DNA of 50,957 bases, from NCBI GenBank assembly GCA_008931825.1, contig QXVZ01020183.1:1-50957 (forward strand), written 5' to 3'. The notes beneath the pieces were generated by a model. The model made no database searches. It had not been told where the DNA came from and worked only from the letters and a program-made list of their open reading frames with translations. A program made the translations under genes and the position numbers. Within the stretch, counting starts at the first letter, position 1. The number at the start of each line of letters is the position of its first letter. This DNA is from Phallusia fumigata (taxonomy: Eukaryota > Chordata > Ascidiacea > Phlebobranchia > Ascidiidae). Positions 12,801-22,900 of this stretch are shown here, piece by piece.

Positions 12801-14520
12801 ACCGGATACGGGCGATCCGTTTGCTTTTACCACAAGCTTGTCGGCTTTGAGTTTCGACGACGAATAGTAATCCACCATCTGCGCGCAATGGTACGTTATT
12901 AATTGGCATTACGGAAATATAGAGGGCATAAAGCAACGCCCAATTGGTTGCGTCTGTACAGAAGGTTTGCCTACTGGTTGCGTGTCTAATGCTTGTGGAC
13001 GTGTGTATTGCTTACAATCTAAAAGCTGGGTAAGTGTTCACTTTGCAACAATGGCTCTTCCATTCGCATTTTGAAATCTCATTTAAAAAAGATATTCAAA
13101 CGTGTTATCCATTTATTAGAGCGAACGGCCGCGCCTTTAGAAAGTTCCTTAATATCCTTTTTCATGCAAATATGCAACGAACTAAACAGTTGCTCGTAGT
13201 TAGAACTCACATGTCCATTTACGTAAGGCACCTATGTTACCATGGGACATTCATTCAACATTGTAATAGGTTGACATGCGAATCAAAGGGTTACTATGGT
13301 TGCGGGTTTTATCCAGACGTTACGCCATGGTGATAAATGCGCACCTTGTCCGGATCGCCGTAAGGAAGTTCCTCTGTGCCGTTGCAGATTTCCTTCCCCT
13401 GCAGGACCACGTTGTAGCTACTGGTGTAAATTAACCGAGTTATCCCAGATTCTTGGCAGGCTGTGTGCATAAAATATTCATGAGAGCCTATGACGTTGCA
13501 CCATGGGAAAATTTGCGGACGCATAGCAAATTAGATTGAGCCGGGACAAAAAACAGACTGTTGCTCTTATATGGCAGACAGAATATTTGTAATCTGTCAT
13601 GTGCTCCTTGAATTTCAAATAAACGTTATTGTTAGCAGGATTTTTTTGATGTTTTGGCAAAATGTAGGGTGTTACCTTTGATGACATTTTTGGTTCCTCC
13701 AACATTCACAGCTTCATTCATCTCCTTATCTAGCTAAGATAGAAAAAACACCAAAATGAAAAAATGTACATGTTATAGCAATTTCACACACCAAATGTCT
13801 GCTTTTTACAAGACAACAAAAAAATAATGTTCAAGGAAAATATTCGAAATTCAGTAAGATTAAAAATTAATTATTCATACCTGGTCCTTTCCACTAAGTC
13901 CAAAAGAGGCAACATGATAAACACAATCAATATCCTGGCAAGCCTTAAGAACAGAGGAATAATCCCTTACATCACCCTGCAAAATTAGATTAACTTTTTT
14001 TACATGGTTTTAGAATATTGTTAATTTTACACAATGGCAACATTTTAGTTGGAGTTTAGAACAAAAAAATGTTGGGTTCAAAGAAAAAGCTTTAGATCAG
14101 GTGTTAAGTTAATTGCACATTTTTGTATGATTTTAGGGCTAGGGTACCTGCATAAACTTTAATCGCTTATCAAGAAATTTCTCTATAGTTTTGGGCAACT
14201 GGATGTCAAGAATGGTGACAAATGCTCCAAGGTGATGCAAGGTCCTGGCAAGTCTAAAGCCAAAATATCCGCAGCCTCCAGTGATGAGGAATTGAAGCTT
14301 TCGACTGTGATGTAAAAAGTTAAATTAAAACATACCATGCTAAGCATAGCCAAGCAACAAATTAAAAAACATTTTATGCTGCACTTCACAATGGTTGGAG
14401 TCATTGGAAATACTGAACATGTCACAAATATAATTTCAAATACCTGTGTCCATTTGTGCCTGTTGTAAGGGTAAACTCTCTGGGTATCCCTATATCTTCC
14501 ACGTTAAATATATCCCCCAT
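875..14520 (-). CDS. SDR42E1: SDR42E-family short-chain dehydrogenase/reductase, 3' end not found
   Basis: NAD(P)-dependent extended SDR of the 3-beta-HSD/SDR42E type; vertebrate members act on sterol-like substrates at membranes (family knowledge). Exons, in transcript order: 14444-14520, 14148-14304, 13881-13976, 13676-13733, 13345-13460, 12803-12878, 10316-10398, 3871-4002, 1685-1750, 875-938. All junctions have AG acceptors and GT donors and keep frame. Visible motifs: Rossmann loop GGCGYFGF, HVASFGLSG, IYTSSYNVV, catalytic YSSSK (YxxxK), LRPAGIFGPGE, WVHVNNLIQ and YFVSD. About 308 residues are recovered; family members have about 390, so roughly 85 residues with the C-terminal membrane segment are missing, probably left of the window. 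The start is the ATG at 14518-14520; the frame is also open upstream to about 14623, so a 5' exon is possible. The 6.3 kb intron 4003-10315 is unusually long here. The family call is secure; E1 versus E2 is not. Confidence 0.9.
1050..1344. repeat. 147-bp perfect direct duplication around a single N (1197)
   Basis: Bases 1050-1196 and 1198-1344 read identically and are separated by one N. This looks like an unmerged contig overlap rather than a biological tandem repeat. The duplicated stretch is in SDR42E intron sequence and includes the left end of a hAT-like MITE. Confidence 0.85.
1293..1564. mobile_element. hAT-like MITE, GTGGTTCCAAACC type
   Basis: Left end GAGTGGTTCCAAACC, right end GGTTGGGAATACTAG (diverged inverted repeat). 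The interior shares GCGGCACACATAG, AATGAGGTA and GAAAAACAATTCTAGC with the copy at 6279. Its left part is re-read in the duplication at 1050-1344. Confidence 0.55.
2160..2400. promoter_or_regulatory. CpG-rich patch with TGACGTCA in SDR42E intron 8
   Basis: Local GC- and CpG-rich block in otherwise AT-rich intron. It holds a 17-base palindrome CGATGAATTATTCATCG (2308-2324), GACGTCG, and a perfect CRE/ATF site TGACGTCA at 2336-2343. An enhancer or cryptic promoter is inferred from composition only. Confidence 0.35.
3641..3670 (-). ncRNA. Hammerhead-like hairpin motif, copy A
   Basis: The reverse strand reads CTGATGA, one extra T, a GACAA/TTGTC hairpin, then GAAA. This order matches the hammerhead catalytic core apart from the extra base. 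Stem III is not convincing in this copy. The same motif occurs at 10779 and 11256. Confidence 0.3.
4069..4485. mobile_element. hAT-like MITE, 417 bp, with 8-bp target duplication
   Basis: Terminal inverted repeats CAGTGGTTCTCAA at the left and TTGAGAACCACTG at the right match exactly for 13 bases. The flanks GTTTCTAC (4061-4068) and GTTTTTAC (4486-4493) form an 8-bp target duplication with one mismatch. There is no transposase. It lies in SDR42E intron 7 and contains a second, GTAC-rich element. Confidence 0.8.
4191..4323 (-). mobile_element. GTAC-rich MITE-like element, copy A, nested in the hAT-like MITE
   Basis: On the reverse strand it reads from GGATGCAGTACGGTACG through GTGCGTACCACGTACCTCGT to CTGTACCATACCGTTATCC. 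It is the same family as 29222-29335 and 45257-45363. The ends are near-inverted repeats built from GTAC units. Confidence 0.7.
6279..6520. mobile_element. hAT-like MITE, second copy of the 1293-1564 family
   Basis: Left end CAGTGGTTCCAAATC. The interior follows the 1293-1564 copy (GCGGCAAACATAGG, TGAGGTATAAATA, GAAAAACGATTCTAG, GGTCGCGGCACC). The right end is eroded. Confidence 0.55.
8279..8335. promoter_or_regulatory. Cluster of three TGACGTCA sites in SDR42E intron 7
   Basis: Perfect 8-mers at 8279-8286, 8302-8309 and 8328-8335, followed by a CpG-rich stretch to about 8780. CREB/ATF-type bZIP binding is inferred from the consensus. Confidence 0.45.
9409..9595. mobile_element. hAT-like MITE, related to the copy at 11299
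   Basis: Begins CAGTGATTCTCAAAA and shares GTTTTACTTTCTACGCACCA and the AT-rich middle with 11299-11493. The right end is degraded. Confidence 0.6.
9695..9879. mobile_element. hAT-like MITE, 185 bp, with perfect 8-bp target duplication
   Basis: Flanked on both sides by CTATAGAC (9687-9694 and 9880-9887). The left end is TAGTGTTTCTCAAAC; the right end is the inverted form of CAGTGATTTTTAAAA. The interior repeats AGGACCAC / GGACCAC. An eight-base duplication is the hAT superfamily hallmark. Confidence 0.8.
10779..10824 (+). ncRNA. Hammerhead-like motif, copy B (best folded)
   Basis: CTGATGA, extra T, hairpin GACAA-CAGCGA-TTGTC, GAAAC, then a six-pair helix (ACGTTT with AAATGT around GCAATG) that leads to GTA at 10822-10824. 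That is the expected position of an NUH cleavage triplet. Stem I with the upstream ATTATGCA is weak. Confidence 0.35.
11256..11285 (-). ncRNA. Hammerhead-like hairpin motif, copy C
   Basis: The reverse strand reads TTGATGA, extra C, GACAA-CAGCAA-TTGTC, GAAATG. C3 of the core is changed to T, so this copy should be inactive. It lies next to a hAT-like MITE. Confidence 0.3.
11299..11493. mobile_element. hAT-like MITE, related to the copy at 9409
   Basis: Shares TTCGACGCACCAGCG, the TATTTATTRAYACAAAAA stretch and the right part with 9409-9595. It ends GAGTTTGAGAACCAC, the inverted hAT-type terminus. The left end is diverged (CACTGTTTGG). Confidence 0.6.
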
Positions 14521-14893
14521 ATCACAGTTACCAAACTTGCTTCTCTTCTCGAAAGGCACACAACCCGGAGTTAAATGGACACTAGTGACCAAAAAGAAAA
14601 CGTTTTTGTCGTCTGCTGTGTTCTAAAAAACGTATGCTGTCCGCACTTAGCTAAATTTTTGCCATTAGAAAACAATTAAGATCACCTACTTCTATGCTAA
14701 CGAACTTGTCGTTGCGTTTATACTAAACAAACAAACTGCTACATCAGCTTTCAAACATGAAAATCGATTTCAAATTGCCGCGTAACTGCACAACACAGCG
14801 AGCTAGCCGCTACTGAGCTGCGTCTTGACTGAACCTATTATTGCAGAAACGAGACATGGCGAAAAGAAGTTTGCTTTTTTCTTTTTCTCTCGA

Positions 14894-15348
14894 CTGGTAA
14901 CCAAGATTTGATTGACAGATTTACGGCGACGCTGCGGTAGATTTACAAGGCCGTTAAAGATCCTAAAGGCGAATTGTAGACAACGATTTGGGACATTACA
15001 ATTTATAAATTGGGGTTTAAAATTATAAGCACACGTACAAGTGGATTGTTGATTGACTTAAATGTTGTATTTTTTGTTAATACACACCAAAAGGAAGTTT
15101 AGCAGCCATAACTCGTTCAANCTGGTAACCAAGATTTGATTGACAGATTTACGGCGACGCTGCGGTAGATTTACAAGGCCGTTAAAGATCCTAAAGGCGA
15201 ATTGTAGACAACGATTTGGGACATTACAATTTATAAATTGGGGTTTAAAATTATAAGCACACGTACAAGTGGATTGTTGATTGACTTAAATGTTGTATTT
15301 TTTGTTAATGCACACCAAAAGGAAGTTTAGCAGCCATAACTCGTTCAA
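14894..15348. repeat. 227-bp direct duplication around a single N (15121)
   Basis: Copies at 14894-15120 and 15122-15348 differ at one base that I could see (TAATACAC versus TAATGCAC). Probable assembly overlap, upstream of SDR42E. Confidence 0.85.
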
Positions 15349-15518
15349 AATCATTACTGAAAAATGTGAGGTCTTTACGCAAAAGAAATGTATTACAAGG
15401 TCACCAAAGGTACCGTTTGTTTGGTATTTGGTTTAAATATGCTTCAAAATAAAAAATCTATGTCATTACAAGTTGAATAAAAAACAGTAAAACGAAGTGC
15501 TAAATGCAAGTTAACAAC

Positions 15519-15749
15519 TAGAATGTTATTTTTAAAGCCGAGGGCATACTAAAAGCATGCCCTGACCATTGCGCAAGCTTCGTAAGTAAACGGCACCCTT
15601 CGAGGCGGACGGAAGCACACTGATATCACGACTNTAGAATGTTATTTTTAAAGCCGAGGGCATACTAAAAGCATGCCCTGACCATTGCGCAAGCTTCGTA
15701 AGTAAACGGCACCCTTCGAGGCGGACGGAAGCACACTGATATCACGACT
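15519..15749. repeat. 115-bp direct duplication around a single N (15634)
   Basis: Copies at 15519-15633 and 15635-15749 are identical by eye. They sit just upstream of the metallothionein-like gene, so its apparent promoter is artificially doubled here. Confidence 0.85.
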
Positions 15750-15877
15750 GGCATCCTGAAATCGACACGTCATTCAGCGACACGCAACCCCTATATCTTG
15801 TGCATATATTTGTGCATAATCTGAGGTTAAGATACCGGACAGTTGTTATATTTTGAAGCAACAGAAGCCTGACAAAG

Positions 15878-16415
15878 ATGGACCCTGTGAGCTGCAAATG
15901 TTCAGGTGGTGTTTTATTTCAGTAATGCGTGGTTTCTTGATTGCTGCAATTGTATTTTGAGAATGTATCTAAAGTCTTGAGGTTTGTGTGTCCAAAACTA
16001 TGCACGCTATGTTCTGAGAAATACGCCAAACTCATATGGCATAATTCAAGCATGCGCAAACATATAATTCACATTTGAACTCGTATGGTATACCATACCA
16101 TAAAGATGGGTATATTCCATGTGTTAGCTTACCTATATTGATTATGTATTTTGCTTTTGTTGAATTTTTGTTGTTAGCAGTTGTTTGTATCACATGTGTT
16201 CTATCCACAGAAACCGGCCAATGCGCTTGTATGCCCGGCCAGTGCAAATGTAAAGACTGCAAATGCTCATCGCTATCAGAAACCCAGCAGGCTAGTGGTA
16301 GTTGCTGCAAGTCCAAGGCATGCTGCGACACCAAAACTGCGTGTAAGTCGTGTTTAAGTGTTTGGCATGCACTTGAAGTTTCACAAAAACGTGATGCTTT
16401 TGGTATCTTTCAGGA
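15878..16415 (+). CDS. Metallothionein-like small cysteine-rich protein, three exons
   Basis: Metal-binding cytosolic protein by family. Exon 1 is 15878-15905, starting MDPVSCKCS. Exon 2 is 16211-16342. Exon 3 begins at 16414 and supplies only the last two bases of a TGA whose T ends exon 2. The predicted protein has 53 residues and 12 cysteines. The N-terminal half matches the vertebrate metallothionein beta-domain start: MDP, then paired Cys-x-Cys motifs (QCACMPGQCKCKDCKC). The C-terminal half has only two CC pairs (SCCKSKACC), far fewer than the 11 cysteines of a vertebrate alpha domain. There are no aromatic residues or histidines, as expected. Retention of intron 2 would add a further CKSC before running on. 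Donors are GTGGTG and GTAAGT; acceptors are CCACAG and TTTCAG. A TATA-like AT-rich stretch lies at about 15842-15855. The short third exon needs cDNA support. Confidence 0.72.
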
Positions 16416-17295
16416 TACGGGAAGATTGCGATATTGTCACACCCCACGATGGCTTATTGCATGTGTTTTGTGTGAATACAAATGCAGAATACACGCTTGT
16501 GATCTTATGCAGATTTGAAGGATATCTTAAAAAATTTCCCGTACATAGAGAGTAAATATATGTGCCCAGTTAAAAACAAACTCTTAAACAAAGCGAAATT
16601 TACCGTTATCCCCAATATTTGGACAGTTATTTACAGTCAAGTAATGCTTGTCACCAGAATTTCGGCATTAAAAATGAACATTAATTCAAGAAGTTGCTTT
16701 GAATTGAGATACAGTAGACTCTCGATACATTTTTGGGTTAGTTATCGTTATGCACGCTAGAGTGCGCTGACGATCCTGAAAATTCATTTTTTGCTTAACC
16801 TTTGTTTTATGGTAGTTGCGTCGATAATATTGGTTGCGTTGTTTAGTGTAGAAATTTTAATTATTTCAACAAATTAGCTTGGTTTGTGGCTAAATTGTGT
16901 CACTATGAAGGTAAGTTATTTAATGTCATAGAGACATTAATTATATATTGCATAAAATGCATATGATCTTTATTTTTAAAGGCTGAGGGAAGATTTTTGT
17001 CATGCTAGTAGTTTTGTTTGAAAGGTTAAATGACTGTTTCCGGAATTATCACTGTTTCCTTACATTTAGGAAATAAATTTAATGTGGTGTTATCACAAAC
17101 GTTGAAATTCATGGCACAAGCCTTGGTGCAAGAATATTTGAAACAATTAAGAACTGTGAAACAAAAATGTTTCAACTTTACTTAAGTTTATGACAGCAAT
17201 ACTGTGTCCACAAATTACTTCGCTACACAAAAATGCCATTTATGATGACGATTTTTTAATTCCATGTAGACTAGTAAGTAAAGTTGAGAGACAGC
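16416..17295. other. Metallothionein-like to NPLOC4 intergenic, no gene seen
   Basis: AT-rich. Likely holds the metallothionein-like 3' UTR (ATTAAA at 16667-16672) and an NPLOC4 5' noncoding exon ending at a GTAAGT donor at 16911. Confidence 0.5.
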
Positions 17296-19751
17296 ATGAT
17301 TATAAGAATTCAATCGAGTGATGGCACAAAGCGCATTGAATTGTCAAATAATGACACAGTCACGACTCTATTTAAAAAAGTAGAAGACATATTTCAGCTA
17401 AAGGATTCTTCATGGCAACTCTACCGGGACCGCAACAAAGCAATGGTATTAAAAAATACAAGACAAAAGTTGAAAGCCGCAAAATTAAACCATGGTGACA
17501 TGATGTATTTGGTTTCCTCAAATGCATCGTCTTCTCGGCCCAGTTCATCACAAACGCAAGCAGTATGTATTGTGGAAGATAACATCGACTTGGAGCTATG
17601 GAAAGAGGATGGTCGAATAAAACAAAGCAAAAGTTCTGCTGGGATTTTTAAAATTGACGACCTGCCGACTGAGCCATGGGATGAACTTTATCTCAAGGAA
17701 AAAGAGATTAAATTTATGTCATTCCATGCTTACATGAGGCAGCAAACAGCTGGCGTTGACAAAGGAAAGTATTTCAAGCTGGAAAACTTTCGCGCTGCCT
17801 GTAAAATGAGTGCAAATGGTACCAAGCACTCAGTAGTCGACCTTCCGTCTGCGGTCACCCTCAATCGGCAAAAGTATAGACACATAGACAATATTATGTT
17901 TGAAAACAGGGATATAATGGACAGGTTTCTTAACTTCTGGAGAATATCGGGCCATCAAAGGATGGGCTACCTTTATGGGAGATACACACAACACTCTGAG
18001 GTTCCCCTTGGTATAAAAGCAGAAGTATGTGCAATCTATGAGCCTCCACAGGACAGCTCAGTTAATTCATTACAATTTCATGAAGACCCAATGCAGATCG
18101 TCGTGGCTGAAATAGCCAGCAAGCTGGGTCTTGTTAAAGTGGGTTGGATTATTACAGACTTAATTGCGCAAGACCGAAGCAAAGGTACAGTCAAGAATTT
18201 TCGAAATCCTGAGACTCATTTTTTGACAGCCGAAGAATGCATAACAGCTGCCTACCTGCAAAACGAACATCCTAATTCTTGTAGACTGGCCTCAAACGGC
18301 AAATATGGGTCAAAGTTTACAACTGTTGTGGTATCTGGTGACAAAGATTTTCAAATTTCATTTGAAGGTTACCAGGTATGTTACTGCAACATTACATAAA
18401 GGTTTTAAATATTACAATACCTTTTTGAGCATGTCAGACAAAGAGCTTTCTGAGCGTATCAGACAACCTCATATTGTTGGATATACATCTTCTAATATCT
18501 TCATTTAGGTTTCAAATCAAGGCATGTCGTTGGTGGCAGATAATTGCCTCATTCCAACAATCGATGCACCTGAGTTAGGCTATGTACGTGAAAGCACACC
18601 AGAACTGTTTGTAGCTGATGTTTATTACAAAGAAAAAGATGATTATGGAAACGAGGTCACCAAATTGGCTCGACCGCTGCCTCTTGAATATCTTCTTGTG
18701 GATGTAAGTAGTTGTTACATAAGACACTAGTGCTGAAAAAAATTTGTAAGCATAATGTGTAAAACTGTAAAGCACAAGCATTTAGACTTGTGTATTTTCT
18801 TACAACTAACTCATTAAAAATAATTACACTACTGAACAAAGGATAAGTTTGTTTTGTAAAGACAGTCTGTGCACTAATAATTCAGATTTTCTTAATTAAA
18901 AAGGTCACACCACAAGATGGTGAAAGTTTAACACAAGACTTTGCATAGGTACCCACTGCATTTTCCAGGGAATCACAGTTCACTTGCAGTAACAGTATAT
19001 CTGAATTTCCTGCATGCAACCGTGATGCTGTGGGCCAGGTACAATCATTGTCCGCTTTATCAAAATACCTCAGTCAATTTCCTGCGGAGAAATTTGTGGA
19101 TGCCTTGTCAGATTTCCATGTCCTAGTGTATTTGGCCACAAATGATACAATTTCTCTGAAGGTAAGGACATGATGCTGTCTAGTAATTTTTTTGCATGTA
19201 TTTTACAAACTTTTTTGTGATTATTAAAATTCAGCTAATTATAAATACAACAACACACAAAATCATTTCTCAAACTTAATGTACCAGTTGAAAGGGATAA
19301 AAGGGACATCTGACTGTTCATTTGTGATTTTCCTGATTCTTTAAAGAGTCATGACCCAAGAGTTTTAACTGTAGATGATTGTACTGAAAATTTAGACAAG
19401 TATTATATTGTAAATGCCAAAGGTTGTCATTCTTTAGAAACAAATTACAAAAAAGTTTTTTTCTTGCACATTTGGTTATTTCTGTGCTAATGATGTTCTC
19501 CATACCAGCAGTGCGTATGCATGTCACTTAAACTTAGATATTTTTGCCAGGATGAGATGGGAATTCTTCTTGATGCCGTTCGCAATCATGATAATGATTT
19601 GGCGACGCACTGGAGTCATTCGGCCAGTTGGTCTACACTCCAAGAACTTATGAGGCATTCAAACGAGGCTATAGGCCAACACCATAACGATACCCATAGC
19701 ATGGATGCTGAGATGCGAGAGGCTATTGAGAGGAGTTTGCAAATGCAATAG
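17296..19751 (+). CDS. NPLOC4: NPLOC4/Npl4 homologue, p97-Ufd1 cofactor lacking zinc fingers
   Basis: Npl4 pairs with Ufd1 to bring ubiquitinated substrates to the p97/Cdc48 ATPase (family knowledge). Exons are 17296-18375, 18509-18703, 18949-19161 and 19551-19751, all in phase 0, giving 562 residues (human about 608). Visible domains: an N-terminal ubiquitin-like UBX-type fold (residues 1-75, with HGDMMYL near its end); then MSFHAY, TLNRQKYRHIDNIMFEN and the MPN-like core GYLYGRYT, which has no JAMM metalloprotease residues, as usual for Npl4; then the C-terminal domain with APELGY and LARPLPLEYLLVD. The Cys/His ligands of both Npl4 zinc fingers are absent although the exon reads straight through. 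The usual C-terminal NZF finger is replaced by a UIM-like helix (DAEMREAIERSLQMQ). The start is the first in-frame ATG; it aligns near the vertebrate N-terminus. A candidate 5' noncoding exon ends at the donor at 16911. Confidence 0.95.
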
Positions 19752-19909
19752 ACTTACAGAATTGAAATGTGAGAAAGCAATAGCACAGGTAATTTAGTGC
19801 ATTCTCCTTCAGTTGAAAAGTAATTTCTGCATCTGTGATGATTTCCTTCTGTTTGCTGATTTATCTGAAAGTTGTGCATGACCTTCATCTTAAAATGCCA
19901 CTGATCATG

Positions 19910-19915
19910 AATAAA
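19910..19915 (+). terminator. Polyadenylation signal of the NPLOC4 homologue
   Basis: Canonical AATAAA about 160 bases after the NPLOC4 stop codon, followed by a T-rich stretch. It is the first canonical hexamer downstream. Confidence 0.65.
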
Positions 19916-22900
19916 TGATGACAGACACTATCTCCAAACTGGCTTTCACTCAATTTTGTTTGTTTGTTTTATTTTTATTCTCGGTGGGCAGAACATGACT
20001 GAATACATTGTGCTCACAATAAGTCCACGGTAGAACTATCTGCCTTATCAATGTTTTGTTGGATTATTTTTCATGTTATAGTTGTGATAACCCCAATTTA
20101 AAGGCCATCTTGGCATTAAATTTGCTATTGGAATACAAACATTTGTGACATGATTTTCACAGCTGAAAGATATGGTTATGTCACATGTCATTGGTTTGAT
20201 TTTTAACCCTGGTGTTTTTCCTGCTTGTCCTGAAAGGGCAGAACATTTTTCTGGCTAATGATCACCACAAATAAAAGGTTTTTGGGCATGTGTATGTGGA
20301 AGTTATCATTCTGGATTTACTGAAACCATAAAAATTCTGTGTGATTAAGCTTGGAAAATTTCCCCGGCTTGATGGTTTTCATACAAGCCTCTCTTTTCAT
20401 ACAAGGTTTTCATACAAAACTATCCGATTGAAATGATGCCAGTTGTTAGACCTCAAATTACTGTAGCTTGTTCTGTCTCCTCAAGTGGTTCAAATCAATT
20501 GACAAGGTGATAAAATTTCAAATTATGGACTAGATTATAGTGGTGTGTTGACTGACTATGCAGGGCCCAGGCTGTTAGCCCCTAAAAGTAAGTCGAATTA
20601 TCAAACAACATTTGATTTGGAAATTTTTAAGCGTTGGCCGTGTGAGACCCTGTAGGCCCAGCAGTTGTTTTGCAAAGCAAGGATTGTTTGTATAAATGAC
20701 ATATATACTGTTTTGTTTTCATTTCAGGGTCTTCAGCAATGCTGCATAATTTGTTGGTACTGTCAAGTTTATGACTTTGACGATATCAAAGGCATCCAGT
20801 TTTCTACCAGGTTGGACACAAAAATTGAAACAAAATATTCTTTTATTTGAAAAAGGATCTTGAACTAGTGCCAATCCTTTTGGTGTTTCGAACTTTTGAC
20901 GAAGTAGCATAAAATCCTTTGGGTGCTGTGTAGTGATAAATTTGCTGCCAAAATTCAGTGGAAATTTTTGTTAACAGATGCTTACTATTGTTGACCTTCA
21001 CTATATATAATTGACTGCAATGTAGTACTTTCCAAATATGTGCCAGCACAGTTCTAGTTGCTCCACTTCACTCGTTCCTTTCTCTGCTATGAAAAGTTCA
21101 TGCTTTGTGTTTGTTTAATTGGGAATAAAAAATTGATCAAAGTTGGTTTGTTCCGATTCCATTAGAGCTTACATCTCTAAGTACCAAATGACTTGAGTAC
21201 ATATCAAAATTACATTTATCAGGCCAATTTTACATGAACTTTTGCATCGCTTTCTAATTTATTAGAGAACCTCAAAATCTCCAACACTGCACATTATTTG
21301 TTCCAAGGCATAGTAATGCTGGGCTTTTCAAATGTGCAGTTCTGAAAAATTTATGTCTAAAAAAATTCAGTAGTCATCATGCTTTTAATTGTACCTTTAT
21401 AATACTGTACACTGATTAAGTGATTTCAGACAGCATTTTTGAACTATGGGATCACTTTGTTTCAAAGGACAGTCATTTATTTAGTTCTATTTGTCCTTGT
21501 CCTTTATTGAGATTTAAAATGACACTATTTGTCCTTTGTTTTGAAATTTTGGCTAGTACATCAATTTCTGAGCTGCGAAAAACCAAAAAAAAATAGATAG
21601 GTGGCGTTCTCCATATTTTCATTCCACATACACTACCACCCCAAATTGATGTTTTCCATATGTACCATTTCCTTCATTATGTTGGATATATATTCAATGT
21701 CTGCATAACATTGGGTCCCAAATTCCCTTGGCATTTTATGACATGATTGTTTCTGCTAGCATAAACATATGGGGCCCCACACACACGAAGTTTCTGAATA
21801 GTAGCGATGTTTTATGATGTAATCAGTTTAAAAATCGGTGGGAAAACAAAAAGTAAAGATTTCCACATATATTCTAACCAAATCATTTTTTNNNNNNNNN
21901 NNNNNNNNNNNNNNNNNNNNNNNNNNNNNNNNNNNNNNNNNNNNNNNNNNNNNNNNNNNNNNNNNNNNNNNNNNNNNNNNNNNNNNNNNNNNNNNNNNNN
22001 NNNNNNNNNNNNNNNNNNNNNNNNNNNNNNNNNNNNNNNNNNNNNNNNNNNNNNNNNNNNNNNNNNNNNNNNNNNNNNNNNNNNNNNNNNNNNNNNNNNN
22101 NNNNNNNNNNNNNNNNNNNNNNNNNNNNNNNNNNNNNNNNNNNNNNNNNNNNNNNNNNNNNNNNNNNNNNNNNNNNNNNNNNNNNNNNNNNNNNNNNNNN
22201 NNNNNNNNNNNNNNNNNNNNNNNNNNNNNNNNNNNNNNNNNNNNNNNNNNNNNNNNNNNNNNNNNNNNNNNNNNNNNNNNNNNNNNNNNNNNNNNNNNNN
22301 NNNNNNNNNNNNNNNNNNNNNNNNNNNNNNNNNNNNNNNNNNNNNNNNNNNNNNNNNNNNNNNNNNNNNNNNNNNNNNNNNNNNNNNNNNNNNNNNNTTT
22401 CAATACATTTGGATTAGTATGTCTAAAGTAAAGGGCATGTAAACAAAAAACTAAATATTTGGGGTTAAAAAGGTAGAAAATTGGTGAATCCAAATAAAAG
22501 TCACAGAAAACTTTAAAACACTTTGCATTGTATCCACTATCAAAATAGGAAACTTCTAGGATACTTACTGTGTTAAATATAGCCGTTTTAAAATTTTTAT
22601 ATTTTGGGGGCCTGTGGGTGAACCGATGGGTGAATTGGGGTAAAAAGTTGACAGTGCACAACTTCAGATACACATCTATCATGTGTAAAAATTTGAAGAA
22701 ATTCGGACAACTCCTTCATGAATAAAACGTGGGAACAAACTCGCGTTAGACAGAAAAAAAGAAAAGAAGAAAAAAAAACAGAGTAAAAACAATATGTGTC
22801 CCCTTCATGGAAGGGGTAAAGCAAGTTAGTGATAAGGACTTTTACAAAATCATGTCATAATTTGTTATCAAAGAAATCCTCGCGAGAAATATTTTAACGG

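Noticed and set aside
16075-16518. 147-codon frame containing the Cys-rich segment with a hydrophobic N-terminus
   Set aside because: The hydrophobic part is translated intron 1; splice sites at 16211 and 16342 give the metallothionein-like exon instead.
21807-22682. Long frames across the N gap
   Set aside because: Made entirely of undetermined bases.
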